Of a stretch of 64,000 nt of DNA, positions 1 to 12,224 are shown piece by piece. The notes beneath the pieces were generated by a model. It was not told where the DNA came from. It made no database searches and saw only the letters and a list, made by a program, of their open reading frames with translations. A program made the position numbers and the translations under genes. This DNA comes from Amoebidium appalachense. Taxonomy: Eukaryota; Ichthyosporea. The stretch's first letter is position 1; every line of letters starts with the position of its first letter. Location: assembly GCA_963693365.1 (NCBI GenBank), contig CAVNZM010000006.1, forward strand, positions 3,596,001-3,660,000, written 5' to 3'.

Positions 1-2
1 AA

Positions 3-95
3 CTGTCCCCCACGCAGGTTGTGCGTCGCAAGTGGAAGTACGAGTATATACTTGCTAGAGACAAGTACGGCAACGTCCACCCTAACTACGCCTAA
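3..95 (+). CDS. 3'-terminal exon of an unrecognised gene (partial)
   Basis: An open frame enters from the left edge and stops at TAA 93-95. It either starts at an acceptor CGCAG before position 18 or continues from position 3. The frame reads VVRRKWKYEYILARD followed by KYGNVHPNYA. It is rich in basic and aromatic residues and not repeat-derived, unlike the ORFs around it. I do not recognise the family. The upstream part lies outside the window. The call rests on composition and a plausible acceptor only. Confidence 0.35.
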   Translation: MSPTQVVRRKWKYEYILARDKYGNVHPNYA

Positions 96-903
96 GTTTG
101 TGCACGCGTCAGCTGGGCTGCACGCAAAATGATAGCTGAACTGTAACAGATGTGCAATGGGACATACAGGTGCAATGCGTTTGGAAACGTTTATTGTTAC
201 ATGTTTTGCATGTTATCAGCAAGTCACCCCCCTCCTCACTCCCCCTTCCCCACCACGTCTATTTTACATACAAACACATACGGCTTCGCTCGTGCGTGGT
301 GTGTGTCGAACGTGTTAGGCAGGCCACATGCATACTCGTGTGGGACATACACAGACACCTCAGAGGCCCCCCTCGACAAACGGTGAGCAAACACACACAG
401 ACACACTCTTCGCACCACGGCCCTATTTTCGCACCCAGCTTGAACATAGCCGGCCAGGCAGGCACCGGCGGGCAGCGAGCCAGGTCAAATCGGGTCGGGT
501 CGGTTCATTTCGGGTCGGGTCGAGCCAAGCGATGACCCGACCCGAATTGATTGGGGTCCGAAATTGGCCAAAAAAATTTATTGCGGCAATCGACGCGTCT
601 CGTCGAGCTGGTTCGAGCCACCGTTTCGGATTTTTTTTTAGAATTTTTTTTTTTTTTTTTTTTTTCGCGAAAAGTTTTTTGCGCGCTATAGAGACTAAGG
701 CCCATACATTTTTAGTTTTTTGAAACGTGCATAACGTTATGCTCAAACCTGCATAACGTTATACAATTTTACTTAGTTAATGTAAATTTGCCTCAAAAAA
801 TTCGTTAAAGTGCCATATACATACATACACATCGACTATATTAATACTCATACACATACATATACATACATACACATATGTGCAGCCCGTGCGCACACAC
901 ACA

Positions 904-944
<41 letters not shown>

Positions 945-1041
945 CATGTTATGACACACACCCAAACGCGCGGGCTCTCCACACGTCCCCCCCCCCCCTC
1001 TCCCCCCCGGCCTCCCCTTTTTCCACCCCCTTCCCCCCCAA

Positions 1042-1119
<78 letters not shown>

Positions 1120-1226
1120 GGCAAGTGTGCCTTACGTGCACACACCGCTGTGGTATGCATGCAATTTGAAAGCCACATGTGCCCCCAGGTAGCCAGAACC
1201 ACCATTGATTGGACTTTGTTTGTGTG
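96..1226. other. Gene-free region with simple repeats
   Basis: No exon seen. It holds CGGGT-type short repeats at about 485-545 with an inverted copy (GACCCGACCCG), a poly-T tract near 641-665, (AC)n at 893-941, poly-C at 1043-1088 and (AC)n at 1088-1115. Confidence 0.6.
1043..1116. repeat. Compound C(46)-(AC)n tract
   Basis: An uninterrupted run of about 46 C followed directly by (AC)n. It shows the Cn-then-(AC)n polarity found throughout the window. Confidence 0.95.
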
Positions 1227-1229
1227 TAA

Positions 1230-2252
1230 GGGCCTGTTTGGCAGCACCCCAATAATCGTATTCGTATTTAGGCCCTAAATACGATCTACCGTATTTACAA
1301 AATTTATCGTGGTATGCGTATTTAGGGCCTAAATACGGTTGGTGCCTTCCAAACGCTGTCAGGCGTGACTGGTCACATAAAATGTCGATACATGGTTCAC
1401 GAGATCTGATTGGCCCTATTCGCACCCATTGATCATCCTTCGGTATTCCATGCACTGGCTGACTGGTGCAGCTGTAGTCAGTATTACAGCGAACGGCAAA
1501 AACGAGTCATCGACAGTGAGTCTTGCTCTGTTTAACAATAGGTTAGAATGTCTGTTATTGAAGGGATACTGCCAGTTATTGCGGTGGCTAGCCTTGCTAG
1601 AGACCTCGTTTTACGTCACCAACGTTCGTCCCTGGCATTCCCCACATATCTGAACACATAATGAATATTAAAATTTGTCCTTATGCAGTACTCGTCGTGC
1701 CTGCATGTCACCAATTTTGTACATGTATGAACCTTTGGTTGTTTTTATTAATGCATATATCGGAGTCCAGCATTGTTTCAATGATTATTATGGCACATAT
1801 ATACAGTCTGAGCTTGTTATCATGCACCGTGTAGGGTTCCTCGTTTTCTGTCTTACCTGTGCAGCCCAAATTCATGTGCAAATTTTAACTGAGCATGTAC
1901 ACAAAATGACGTGTATGACACCGACCTTCTTTTTAACATTGAATGGTTCACGTGCATGCGCCGGCATGCGTACTGTAGTAAAAATGTGCCCGCCGCGGCT
2001 TACGCTGTACCATTGGCTAGCTGATAGCCAATAAATGATGCGAAATGCTCTGATTGGCTAATTTCCTATATCGTATTTACGAAAATCACCTCCGGAGGTG
2101 ATTTTCGTAAATACGATATAAAAGCGATCCCTATCGTATTTACAAAAAATAAGCCCGCGGTGTGTTTGGCATGCCACGGGATCGTATACGTATTTAGGCC
2201 CTAAATACGAATACGATAAAAAACCGTATTTAGCGCGCTACCAAACAGGCCC
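1230..2252. mobile_element. Non-autonomous PIF/Harbinger-type DNA transposon
   Basis: A 1,023-bp element bounded by terminal inverted repeats GGGCCTGTTTGG and CCAAACAGGCCC. TAA target-site duplications lie directly outside at 1227-1229 and 2253-2255. Both subterminal regions carry the 21-bp palindrome CGTATTTAGGSCCTAAATACG, at about 1263-1283, 1317-1337 and 2189-2209. These resemble transposase binding sites. A three-base TWA duplication with a GGG/GGC start is characteristic of PIF/Harbinger. The roughly 600-bp interior encodes no recognisable transposase, so the copy should depend on an element elsewhere. Superfamily assignment is inferred from ends and duplication only. Confidence 0.75.
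2067..2120. repeat. Perfect 54-bp palindrome inside the transposon
   Basis: The two 27-bp arms are exact reverse complements meeting at 2093/2094 (centre CTCCGGAG). The outer arms contain TATCGTATTTACG, related to the subterminal repeats of the host element. It would form a long hairpin or cruciform. Confidence 0.9.
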
Positions 2253-2255
2253 TAA

Positions 2256-2346
2256 GATTAGTGTTTGGAAGTTTTGTTTGAGATGACTGCCCGTAAGCTA
2301 GCATTATAGTGTCGTCCTCTTTTATACGAAAAGAAGTGCCCGCCCC

Positions 2347-2384
<38 letters not shown>

Positions 2385-2522
2385 CGTGGCCCGGTAACGT
2401 CAACCCACCCCAAGTAAAAATTTAAGATCTTTTAGGCTATGGTCCTTGAAAAATTAGAATTATTAGCACCTATTTTCAAAGTACTAATGATCTTATTTTC
2501 AAAGTACTAATGATCTTAATTT

Positions 2523-2613
<91 letters not shown>

Positions 2614-2790
2614 CACGCAAACACACACACACACACCACAGTCACACAACCTATACACACTGCCACCCGTGGCACACACATGCAAAGTTCACACGTACAC
2701 ACAGATCTGCATCCATATTCGCACACACAGAGATGCGTATATAAGGAAGTCAGAGGAGACTCCGGCTGCCCACATCATCATCCCCACCCA

Positions 2791-2842
<52 letters not shown>

Positions 2843-3049
2843 ACACACCCCCCATGTTTTCCCTCCAAGCTCGGTAGCTCCTAGGATCTTTATTCCCCCA
2901 AAAAAGTTAGTACTATTATCTTATAAGTGAATTATCTTGATCCTGAATGACCCCTGATTGTGTGTCGGTGTGTGTACTTCAAGGTGTTATATTACTTTAT
3001 TTTATTTTGCAAAGTTTATCTTTTTCGCGGGGGTTGCTATTCGATGGTG

Positions 3050-3115
<66 letters not shown>

Positions 3116-3435
3116 GACAGATATCGATTTGCGCTTTTCTTTCTTTCTTTTCTTTTCCCCCCCCTTTTTTTTCCCTCGCTCTTTTTTCCTTTTTCCCGGT
3201 GTGCTTCACATTATATTTTTAATGGGGGTGAAAGAAGGCAGGAGTCTTGCAGATAATACATAGTAGCAAGTAAGCCACAAAAATATTTACCATCAATACT
3301 CCCTACGTGTTGTTCAGAGTCTTTAATAACGGGCGCTTACTATTATTTTAGATCGAAACCAGTTCGATTGGATCACCCATCTAAGAAAACTGCGTAAAAT
3401 CGAGAGCAACCCCTACTTGCGCATGGATGCATATT

Positions 3436-3469
<34 letters not shown>

Positions 3470-3780
3470 CGCGCGCGCGAGCATGTGGCTATTAAACCAC
3501 CTAATGGTGCTATGTAGGTGTATCAACAATCAGTATTCACATGCTCACACCAGAACCAACCTCAAGGAACACAAGCAAGCTAGCCTTAGGGCTAGCATTC
3601 AACATCAGCTACAATTCTATTCAGGTTTCATATTTCAAATGCAATCGGATTCGGCTACTCATATTTGGATCGATTATCGATGACTATCACTCACTTGCGC
3701 AATCACCAAATATGGGATGCATCCCGGGCAATACGTCTTTTCTGTGAGCCAGCGTTTATTCATTTCAAACTGATCTGCAT
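2256..3780. other. Gene-free region rich in simple repeats
   Basis: It contains poly-C at 2348-2383, (AC)n at 2524-2609, C tract plus (AC)n at 2792-2847, (GT)n plus G(33) at 3055-3112, and (GT)n-(GC)n near 3438-3480. I see no supported exon; the short ORFs here are repeat-derived. Confidence 0.6.
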
Positions 3781-3784
3781 AGGT

Positions 3785-4025
3785 TGCTTTAACGACTAAG
3801 CTCTAGGGGTTCAAGCAGACTACGTACCCTGACAGACCATTGAATTTAGCCCGACTATCGGCTGGACTTTCAATCTGAAATGACGTCACACTGTTTACTA
3901 CCATAACGGGCAATGAAAAACTGTGACGTCCTTTCAGACGGAAAGCCAGCCAGCAGTCGGCTAACTTCAGTAGTCTTACGGGGTACGTAGTCTTTATCGA
4001 ACCGTTTCTCCTTAAGCGCCCTAAC
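3785..4025. mobile_element. Foldback / MITE-like element
   Basis: Arms AGACTACGTACCC (3817 on) and GGGTACGTAGTCT (ending about 3993) are exact inverted repeats. The interior arms also pair imperfectly, with TGACGTCACA matching TGTGACGTC and flanking AGCCGACT-type blocks on both sides. The outer boundary and target duplication are uncertain; pairing may extend outward through GGTTCRA. It is too short to code. Confidence 0.5.
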
Positions 4026-4094
4026 GTTCATGATCGGCCCAAACACGGCACACTCACACCTGCATGCCAGGGCTAAATATCATCCAATCAACAT

Positions 4095-4556
4095 TCACGA
4101 TAGTGCCAAATTCGTAACAAATTCATTAAAGTCCTTGAACGCGAGCGTAAGATCCTCCACTGGCTCCCCCCGGTCCTTTTGTTTCGAAATTTCCAAAAAC
4201 ACGTTTTTTCCAATCATTTCCCGGACCTTTTCCCCGTATCTCGTCTCGAACTCAGCAATCACCTTCTCCGCGTAACCCTTCAACGCCTCCTGCGGCACGT
4301 TTTTGTCCCGGAAATGAAACAGCCCCACCGTTACCGTGTCATTCTTTCTCATAATTAATTCCAAACCCTGTCCCCCGGGTTTTCTTGCCCCTTTTGGTTC
4401 TTTTGCGCGCAATCTCATTGAGCTAACCTGTGATCGGTATGTGCCTGAGAGAGGGCCCGTGGTGTGTGGGACAACGATCGGGTCGTCCATTCGTGGCTCG
4501 TCAAAGACTACTCGGTCCACATATGGCTGGTCGAAGGAGCTGGCAAACTGCGTCAG

Positions 4557-4645
<89 letters not shown>

Positions 4646-4731
4646 TTGAAGGGAAGGGGGGAGAGGGGGGGTTGCTGTGTGTGAGCGTGTTTGTATGTGC
4701 ATTGGTGAGAGGGGTGGGTGAGCGGGTGTTT

Positions 4732-4762
<31 letters not shown>

Positions 4763-4914
4763 GGGGGAGAGAAGGGGGGGGGGGGGGGGGGGGGGTTTGT
4801 TAGAGACACACATCTATGACGGACAAAAGAGGGCCGATTGCAACTCACACATTGAGTATGCATCATAAGCAGAGCCCATCATCAAGGGGGACCAAGACAC
4901 AGGAAGGGGGGAAG

Positions 4915-4952
<38 letters not shown>

Positions 4953-5229
4953 GGCGGGGAGAGAGAGTGAGAGAGAGAGGGAAAGAGAGAGGAAGTCCGT
5001 GAAACGGACGTGTGTGTGTGTGTACGTGTGAGCATACATAGTTGCAATCGGGGGAGAGCTTGAGGGAGGGGAGGAAGAGGGGGGGGGGGGAGGCAAGAAA
5101 GCAAGAACTTGATCAAGCAAGAGCATGATCACGTCTACTTGTGTACTTGTTTTTTAGCTGCTTAGGAGAGTGAGGCAGAGAGATATGTACAAAAAAAGGG
5201 GAAATGGGGAAGGTGTGGACAAAAGAGAG

Positions 5230-5260
<31 letters not shown>

Positions 5261-5947
5261 GAGGGGGTTTCGGCGGTATGGACGAATCAAGGTGGGCAGC
5301 TAAGAGGGGAAGGGAGAGGGGGAGGGTGGGTGGGTGGGTGGGGTAAATGGGGAACACTTGGGGTGGATGTGTGAGGGGTGCATTAGAGCTGGTTTTGTCT
5401 GGGATGGGAGGGGGGAGGGGGGGGGGGGGAGGGGGGAGGGGAAGGGGAGGGGGTGAGAGTCAAGTCGGTTCGTTCACTTATGACAAGGGCTACAATAGAG
5501 CCCCCCCCGGGAACCACCCACAGAGAGTATTTCATCTATAAACACCTCATTCTGGCTCGTTTATTTATTACTCACACGCACAGGCACACCCAGTATATAT
5601 CCGCCGCAACAGGCACACATACACACACATTGCACACACACACGTGCACACACGCACAAGCATCAAGACCCAACAAGACCCACACAGCCCCAGACCTACA
5701 AACACATCTGCATCAACTTCCTGCAAGGAGGAGGCGGGAGAGCGGGGGGAGGGGGGGGGGGGGTAGAAGGGGGAGAGAGAGGGGGGTTTGAATGCGTCAT
5801 AACGTACGAAGTACACAAGAACAACGGATAACACGATTCAGAATGCAAACCATACATAAAGAGATTGCATAATAAGCAGAGCCCGTGGGGGAGGGGGAGG
5901 GGAAGGGGGAGGGGGAGGGGGAGGGGGAGGCGGGAGAGGGGGGGGGG

Positions 5948-6027
<80 letters not shown>

Positions 6028-6366
6028 TGTGTGTGTGAGTGTGAGTGAGTGAGTGAGAGAGAACGAGACTGTCATGCAGACGACAAACCTTTAGGGAGGG
6101 GACCGGGAGGGGCCGGGGGGGGGGGGGGGGGGGAAGGGAGGGTCAGGAAGAGGAAGGGGAAGGGGAGGGGGGGGAAGCGGGGTCTTTGCATACACCGACC
6201 TTTAATCATCCTGCAAGCAAGGTCCGTATTCCGTCCCTCACTCTTTTCATCGAATATCTCTTGCAGCTGCTCACTACTCCCCTGGTTCTCCCTCTTCCAT
6301 GCCCATATATGGTCATACAGCGGTATCCCAAATCCCCCCTCCAGCACACACAATCGGCTTAAAACC
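4095..6366 (-). CDS. Longin-like domain protein (5' end missing)
   Basis: Two exons join in phase. Exon 6366-6200 carries GGFGIPLYDHIWAWK and ends LACRMIK. Last exon 4558-4095 (stop TGA 4097-4095) begins LTQFASSFDQPYVDR and includes RKNDTVTVGLFHFRD, then ALKGYAEKVIAEFETRYG. The donor is AAAG|GTCGGT and the acceptor CACACACAG lies inside a (GT/CA)n tract; phase 1 matches on both sides. The pattern (hydrophobic strand with GIPLY, a helix with LTQFASSF, further strands, then a C-terminal helix of YAEKVIAEFETRY type) resembles longin-fold domains of trafficking proteins or the SRP-receptor alpha subunit. I cannot name a family. No initiator ATG was placed: an upstream exon ending in phase 2 should lie above 6366, in the GA/G-rich block. 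The acceptor at 6367 (CCCAG) is tentative. Confidence 0.55.
4561..4643. repeat. (GT)n microsatellite forming a 3' splice site
   Basis: An uninterrupted GT array of about 83 bp. Read on the minus strand it is (CA)n and ends in the CACACACAG acceptor of the longin-like last exon. Confidence 0.95.
4812..4900 (+). repeat. Dispersed G-tract-associated repeat, copy 1 (partial)
   Basis: Keeps the 3' half, with GAGTATGCATCATAAGCAGA then GCCCATC. Flanked by G tracts on both sides. Confidence 0.7.
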
Positions 6367-6779
6367 CTGGGCCGGCGGCCCTGGGGAAGAGTCCCTGATT
6401 CCTCCAGTCTTACGTAAGGCCAAAAAGGCCGGGCGACCAATCGGCAGGATGATTGCGAGGTGGGGCCAAAAAAAAAAAAAAAAAAAGAAGATTCTGGTAA
6501 GGGGGGAACCATCAGTTATCTAGCTGGATGCGACTTAGTAATTGTGTACTGAGGTAGTACCGAGGGGTTGAATGGCAAGAAATATGGGGAGGGGGGAGGG
6601 GGGAGGGGGGAGGGGGGGGGGTAGGGGGGGGGGGGGGGGGGGGGGGGGGTGTTGTTTGTGGTGTGGATATCTGTAGATGTGGGAAAAGAAGGGGATTGGT
6701 GAATGCAAATTGATGCATGCATCAGTGTGTGCCTGTATACAAGAGATGGAAGAGGGCGGGCGGGCGGGCGGGCGGGGGG

Positions 6780-6818
<39 letters not shown>

Positions 6819-7370
6819 GGAGGAGGAGGAGTAGGAGAAAAGAGGAGGATACGAGTGATTGGGGAGTTACGTATAAGGGAGGCGGGAGGGAGTGAAGCGA
6901 ATGCGTGGAAGAGATGAAAAAAGAAATGCTTTTAATATTAGAATGCCCGAAGGTAATCAAACCGTGGGAAGGCGTGGGCGGAAGAATAGCTCTTAAACTA
7001 GTTCAATGGACAAAAGCACCAAACACTTGATGCGTGCTGGGGGTAAAGGGAGGACGGAAGGGTGTGAGTGAGTGAGTAACGGAGGGACGGGGAGGGGGGG
7101 GGAGGGGGGGGGGGGAGGGGGGGAGGGGGTGGGGGAGGGGAGAGGGAAAGGGGGAAGTGAGGCGAGAGCACCCATGCTGGGGAATTCGGGAAGCAAACAG
7201 TGGTGTGAGGAGTAGGAAACGAAAGAAATGGCGCAACGGCTAGCAAAGGGGGGGCTGTTGTGGGGAATGTGGTGAGAGATTGGCAGAGGGGGAAAGGGCG
7301 AGAGGGATGTAGAGGGAGAGAGAGAGAGAAAGAGAGAGCGGGGGGAGGGGGGGGGGGGGGGGGGGGGGGG

Positions 7371-7412
<42 letters not shown>

Positions 7413-7595
7413 GAGAGGGGGGGGGGGGGTAGATGGATAGATAGAGCCTGCGAGAGGAGGGGGGGTGAGGGGGGGGGGGGGGGGGGGGGAGAGAGAGAGA
7501 GAGAGAGAGAGAGCGAGAACGGGCGAGAGGAAAGGGGAGTGAAGGAGGGAGGGGGGGAGGGGGAGATGGAGCGAGAGAGAGAGAGGCGGGGGAGG

Positions 7596-7652
<57 letters not shown>

Positions 7653-8230
7653 AAATACATGCCTGGGGGGGGGGGGGGGAGAGGGGGAGAGGGAGTCAGA
7701 CAAACAGGCAGAGAGAAAGATTGAGAGAGAGAGGGGGGGGGGGGGGGGGGGGGGAGAGAGAGAGAGAGAGAGAATGTGTGTGTGTGTGTGTGTGAGGGAG
7801 AGAGAGAGAGAAAGAGAGAGACAAAGCTACAGGGAGAGACGAAGGAAGACAGAAAGCGCCGTACTTCTGTAATAGCAGAGACATGCACAGCTTAAGCAAA
7901 CCGGGAAAAGGAAAACAGGAAAAGTGGTCAAGAAACAGGAGGGTGTAGCTGTAGTAGGAGAGACAAAGGCAACAAGCAACAAGCCGCTGGGGGGGCAATC
8001 AGGTAAATTGTAAGCAAGGGCCGAGTTAGGGAGGGAGGGGGGAGGGAGAGGGGGGAGTGGGGAGGAGCAGAAATGCAACCATGCGAAACCCCGAAAACCG
8101 GTCCGTGCGTGTGTGTAAGCGTGTGTGTGTAGGATGGAGGGGGGAGGGGGAAGGGGAGAGAGAGAGGGGGGGATGAGGGGAGCGAGGGAGGCGGGAATCA
8201 AAGGGCGGAGGGTCGGGGCAAACTGAAAAT
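4895..8230. repeat. Purine-rich G/GA tract block
   Basis: Continuous alternation of G homopolymers, (GA)n and GGGGA-type arrays, plus one (AC)n at 7600-7648. It is interrupted only by the longin exon near 6200-6366 and by one dispersed repeat copy. No coding sequence was recognised above 6366 in the minus sense, though a missing first exon may be hidden here. Confidence 0.8.
5787..5886 (+). repeat. Dispersed G-tract-associated repeat, copy 2
   Basis: Near full length. Begins TTTGAATGCGTC directly after a G-rich tract, contains GTACGAAGTACACAAG and ends GCAGAGCCC at the next G-rich tract. Confidence 0.85.
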
Positions 8231-8858
8231 GTTGGGAGGCAGGAGGAGAACCGGGGGGGGGGGGGAAGACGGTATGCGATCTAAACTATAGGGAAGCACG
8301 CCGGAAAAGACACTCAAGCCTTGCAAGCACTGCTCTGCGTCGGGTTAAACATTTTTCCTGTGTTCGTTAGAGTTGGACAGGAAGGTCGTACCTTGAAAGC
8401 TGCTGTCGGAAGGGAAGCGCCTTACTCCCACTTTCGGGATGCTCCAGGTTTTAATGCTTGGATATAAGTAGGCTGCTCATATATTACAGCAAACCAAAAA
8501 AACTCTCAGCTATCCGTGGAAAGGAAAGCGTATTGGAGTTGGAGCCCTGAGGTCACGCTATGCTAGTCTGTACTCCTTAGTCTTTATATGAGTGTGTAGT
8601 GACCACCTCACTCTATGTATAGGGTTTGATTAAGGCAATTTGGGCCTAAAAACTTCACAAACGCCCTTTTTCTTCACACTCTCGACAGTCAAATGAATAA
8701 ACAAAATAAACATGAGGGTTTAGGGGTTTCGGGAGGTTGTGCTGTTATGCGCACACGGCACGCAAGCTGAAAGTTTCGAAGCTTATAAGGTTAAACGAAT
8801 GTGTGCGGGGTCGAAATACTTGGAATGGTTCAAGCCCTTCTGGCGGGAACTTTGAAAT
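8231..8858. other. Unique sequence, no gene recognised
   Basis: This is the only long non-repetitive stretch between 6.4 and 8.9 kb, so it could hold the promoter or first exon of the longin-like gene. On the minus strand an AAG|GTACGA donor-like site lies at about 8390. The one minus-strand ATG I tested (near 8350) is followed by a stop 12 codons on, with no donor between. Confidence 0.4.
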
Positions 8859-9014
8859 CAGGGATTGCACTACGAATCGTATTGACCCAATTTAGAAAAA
8901 CCCGCAATGCGATTAAGAAAGGGTATTTAAGTGGTAAATACGACCGTCAGGGTTGTAAAAACCCCTGAATTTTGTCCAAATACGATTAAGAGCGCAAAAC
9001 CCGGGCAATCCCTG
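8859..9014. mobile_element. hAT-type MITE
   Basis: A 156-bp element with terminal inverted repeats CAGGGATTGC and GCAATCCCTG. It is flanked by a near-perfect 8-bp duplication: TTTGAAAT (8851-8858) and TTTGAAAA (9015-9022). The CAGGG start and 8-bp duplication are hallmarks of the hAT superfamily. AATCGTATT recurs inverted inside. It is non-coding. Confidence 0.7.
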
Positions 9015-9022
9015 TTTGAAAA

Positions 9023-9705
9023 TTTGAAAATTGACGTTTGATTGGTTCACCTAAAATATCAATTGTTGATTGGCTGACGGCACCCACACAGTCACAAACC
9101 GTTAAACTGCCACACCCACGTGCACTCTACAAAACGTGTGCACTAACGCTAACAGTGACGCATGTGCGTTTCAAACAGGAGAATACCAACATTACTACGT
9201 ACATAAGGCATATGCACACACCTATTCGCATTATTTGTACGCACCACGCGTCGCTATATCGGATATCATGGGGCACACACTCATGATCAGGAGCCAGCAC
9301 ATGCATATGCGGTACGGCTATATTAGCTTGGCAGCCTGATCGAGTCGTCCGCGTATCAAAAGCCAGCTGTCTCTGCAGCCTGCAGCTGACGTGTGGGCAC
9401 ATGCACGCACGTACGTACCGCAGGCTGAGCAACACAACGGTTGTAAAACGTGCACTGCTGCAGGTGGTGTGGGCCTGAACCAGCATGTCAATATGGAACA
9501 AAACTTTTGGATCACGGTAGAAAGTACGGACTAATATAATGATTGTTTCTTTTTTTTTCTTTTTTATTTTCTTGTCCCGTTTTCCTTTCAAATTTGACAT
9601 TCATCATAACCCCCTTAGTCAATCTTGTATCTCTTGCAAACCTTGCCGTCCTTGAAATGGGTTGAGTACACTACATGCATGCGGGGGTCTCACAAGAAAA
9701 GATGG

Positions 9706-9744
<39 letters not shown>

Positions 9745-10107
9745 AGATCGATATCCATACCCAGTGCCCCGTTAAAAAAGTAAGGTCAGACTATATTTAT
9801 AACAACCTTGCAATCGGAAGGCCCTCCAACGATTACTTTGCCTACTTTTCTCAGTCGAATGTACACAAAGTTGAATCACCGACGCAAACTGAAACAGTAT
9901 TGTATTATACACGGGCATGCAGTGTTAGTAATTGCGAAACAAAGCACATACAAAAGAACTCAGAAATCATCCTGGAATAGTAACATCTAATATTAATCAG
10001 TTACATACCTCTGGTTGTAAGTTTATATCAATACCAGATCAAGTAGAAGCCCACAATCAAAAAATATTGGAAGCATAAATAGTCAAGAGTTAATTAATGA
10101 CCCCCCC

Positions 10108-10138
<31 letters not shown>

Positions 10139-10456
10139 AAAAAAAAAAAAAAAAAACACGCACACACACCTTCTCTCCCTCCCCATAGACACTACATACG
10201 CATGAAAAGAAATACATGAGAATATACCTAATTCTAGTGTGGGTCCGTCATTTACTGTGAGCTGATTCATAACAGCGCATTCCAGATTGCACATCTTGCT
10301 TTTTGCCAACCACTTTAAACAGAAAAAATTACTTCACACGCACCCCCCCCCCCCCCCCCCCGTACACCCCCCATCCCCCTCCCTCCCTCTCACCCCCGCC
10401 GCCGCACCCACGCCCTCTCGCAGCCACACACGCACACATGCACCTGCACACAGACA

Positions 10457-10501
<45 letters not shown>

Positions 10502-10537
10502 CCAGGCACATTTCCGCCTGCGTCGCACACAAAGTCT
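9023..10537. other. Intergenic region, no gene recognised
   Basis: Lies downstream of the DnaJ gene. Contains (TA)n at 9707-9742 and a poly-C/poly-A tract at 10101-10156. Several ORFs of 60-160 codons are open but show no family signature or splice-site support. Confidence 0.5.
9707..9742. repeat. (TA)n microsatellite
   Basis: Uninterrupted TA dinucleotide array of about 18 units. It is the only AT-type microsatellite of this size in the window. Confidence 0.95.
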
Positions 10538-10657
10538 CTACGAGTCCTTCCGTATCTTCTTGAATTCCTCCAGTAGCTCCCTCTGTTTTCGATTCAGCGA
10601 CCTGCACCCCAACAAATCAGAGTAAGTAACTCCTTTCGTCATCATGATTGCTGTCCC

Positions 10658-10711
<54 letters not shown>

Positions 10712-10771
10712 CCCTTCTCAACCCCCCCCCCCCCCAAAAAAAAAAAAACGAAAAAAAAATAAAGAAAAAAG

Positions 10772-10828
<57 letters not shown>

Positions 10829-10838
10829 CGCGCACATA

Positions 10839-10872
<34 letters not shown>

Positions 10873-11162
10873 CCCTCCCGCTGCCCCTCCAAACAAGTAA
10901 AAATGAAGCAAAAATACACACAGAAAACCCCAACCATTTCTGCCTTTCATTCCTGTTACCTCTTGAGTGCCCCGCCACATGAACAACAAAGAACACACAC
11001 ACAGACACAATATTAACGAACGAGGTATGGACACCTGCACATGCAAAGGTAAACGAATACACATCAGCTCACCAACAAACTCTCTCTCTCTCTCTCAGCA
11101 TGCGCTTGTGTAGGTGTGCTTGCGCGTTGCTACACATAAACACACGCACCCACGCACCCGCG

Positions 11163-11243
<81 letters not shown>

Positions 11244-11436
11244 TCACCCTCTCTCTCTCTTTCTCTCTCTATCTCTATCTCTCCCCCCCTCCCCCCCCCC
11301 CTCTCTCTCTATTGTGCATGCTTGGCAACGCACATGTAAACCGAAACCTCTGTGTATAAAGTTCTGTTGATGTTTGTTCTGTTGATGTTTGTTGGCAGTC
11401 ACACACCCAAACCCACAACCAACAATCAAGCAAAAC

Positions 11437-11481
<45 letters not shown>

Positions 11482-12179
11482 AGCCCAAACACACACACAC
11501 CTCGGTATTCTGACGACCACCTCTACAAAATGGTCTCCCTTGTCTCCGTTTGGTTTCTTTAACCCTTTGCCTCGCAGCCTCAAGCGGTCACCCGGCTGTG
11601 TCCCTGCTGGAATCTGAAACACAACCAATCAGCATCTAGCATTAACCCCCCCCCCCCCCCCCCCCTTGGAACTTTCAGTTCACTTTCTGCACAGTTATGG
11701 AGCTAGCATAGTATTCACCCCCCCCCCCCCCCCTTCTCCACCACAAACACACCAAATAGCACTCAAGATGATATAATAATCTTTTTCACCCTCCAGCTGC
11801 CATCCTCCTAGTTCATAATCCCCCCCCCCCCCCCCCCCTCCCCCTCCCCCCTACACACACACACACACACACACACACCGACTAAACGAAGATAAACACT
11901 ATGCTGAATTGAAGTCCCTCCGCCCTCCTACAACCCCTTGTTGAAGCAACACCTCCCCCCCCCCCCCCACACACACACCCAAAAGAACCCCATCAGCCCA
12001 TTCACACAGGCAAACCCATCCACCCACCCACCCATCCACCCACCCCCCCCTCACACACAGACACACACACGCATGCACACACACACACAGACACTCTGAA
12101 AGAACAGCAAGCATGATGACAAATTGAAGTTCCTGCTCCTTAGCGCTCCTACAGCCCCTTTTTCAAGCACCTCCTAACA

Positions 12180-12224
<45 letters not shown>

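Noticed and set aside
485-545. CGGGT-type repeats as telomere-like sequence
   Set aside because: Only a few irregular units with an inverted copy, internal to the window, and no known telomere motif.
2524-2609. CRISPR-like direct repeats
   Set aside because: Uniform dinucleotide arrays without spacers in an intron-containing eukaryotic genome.
6200-6512. ATG at 6512 as start of the longin-like gene (frame is open through to the exon)
   Set aside because: The frame would cross a long T tract that looks like a polypyrimidine tract, and the leader has no protein-like character; a 3' splice site near 6367 is more likely.
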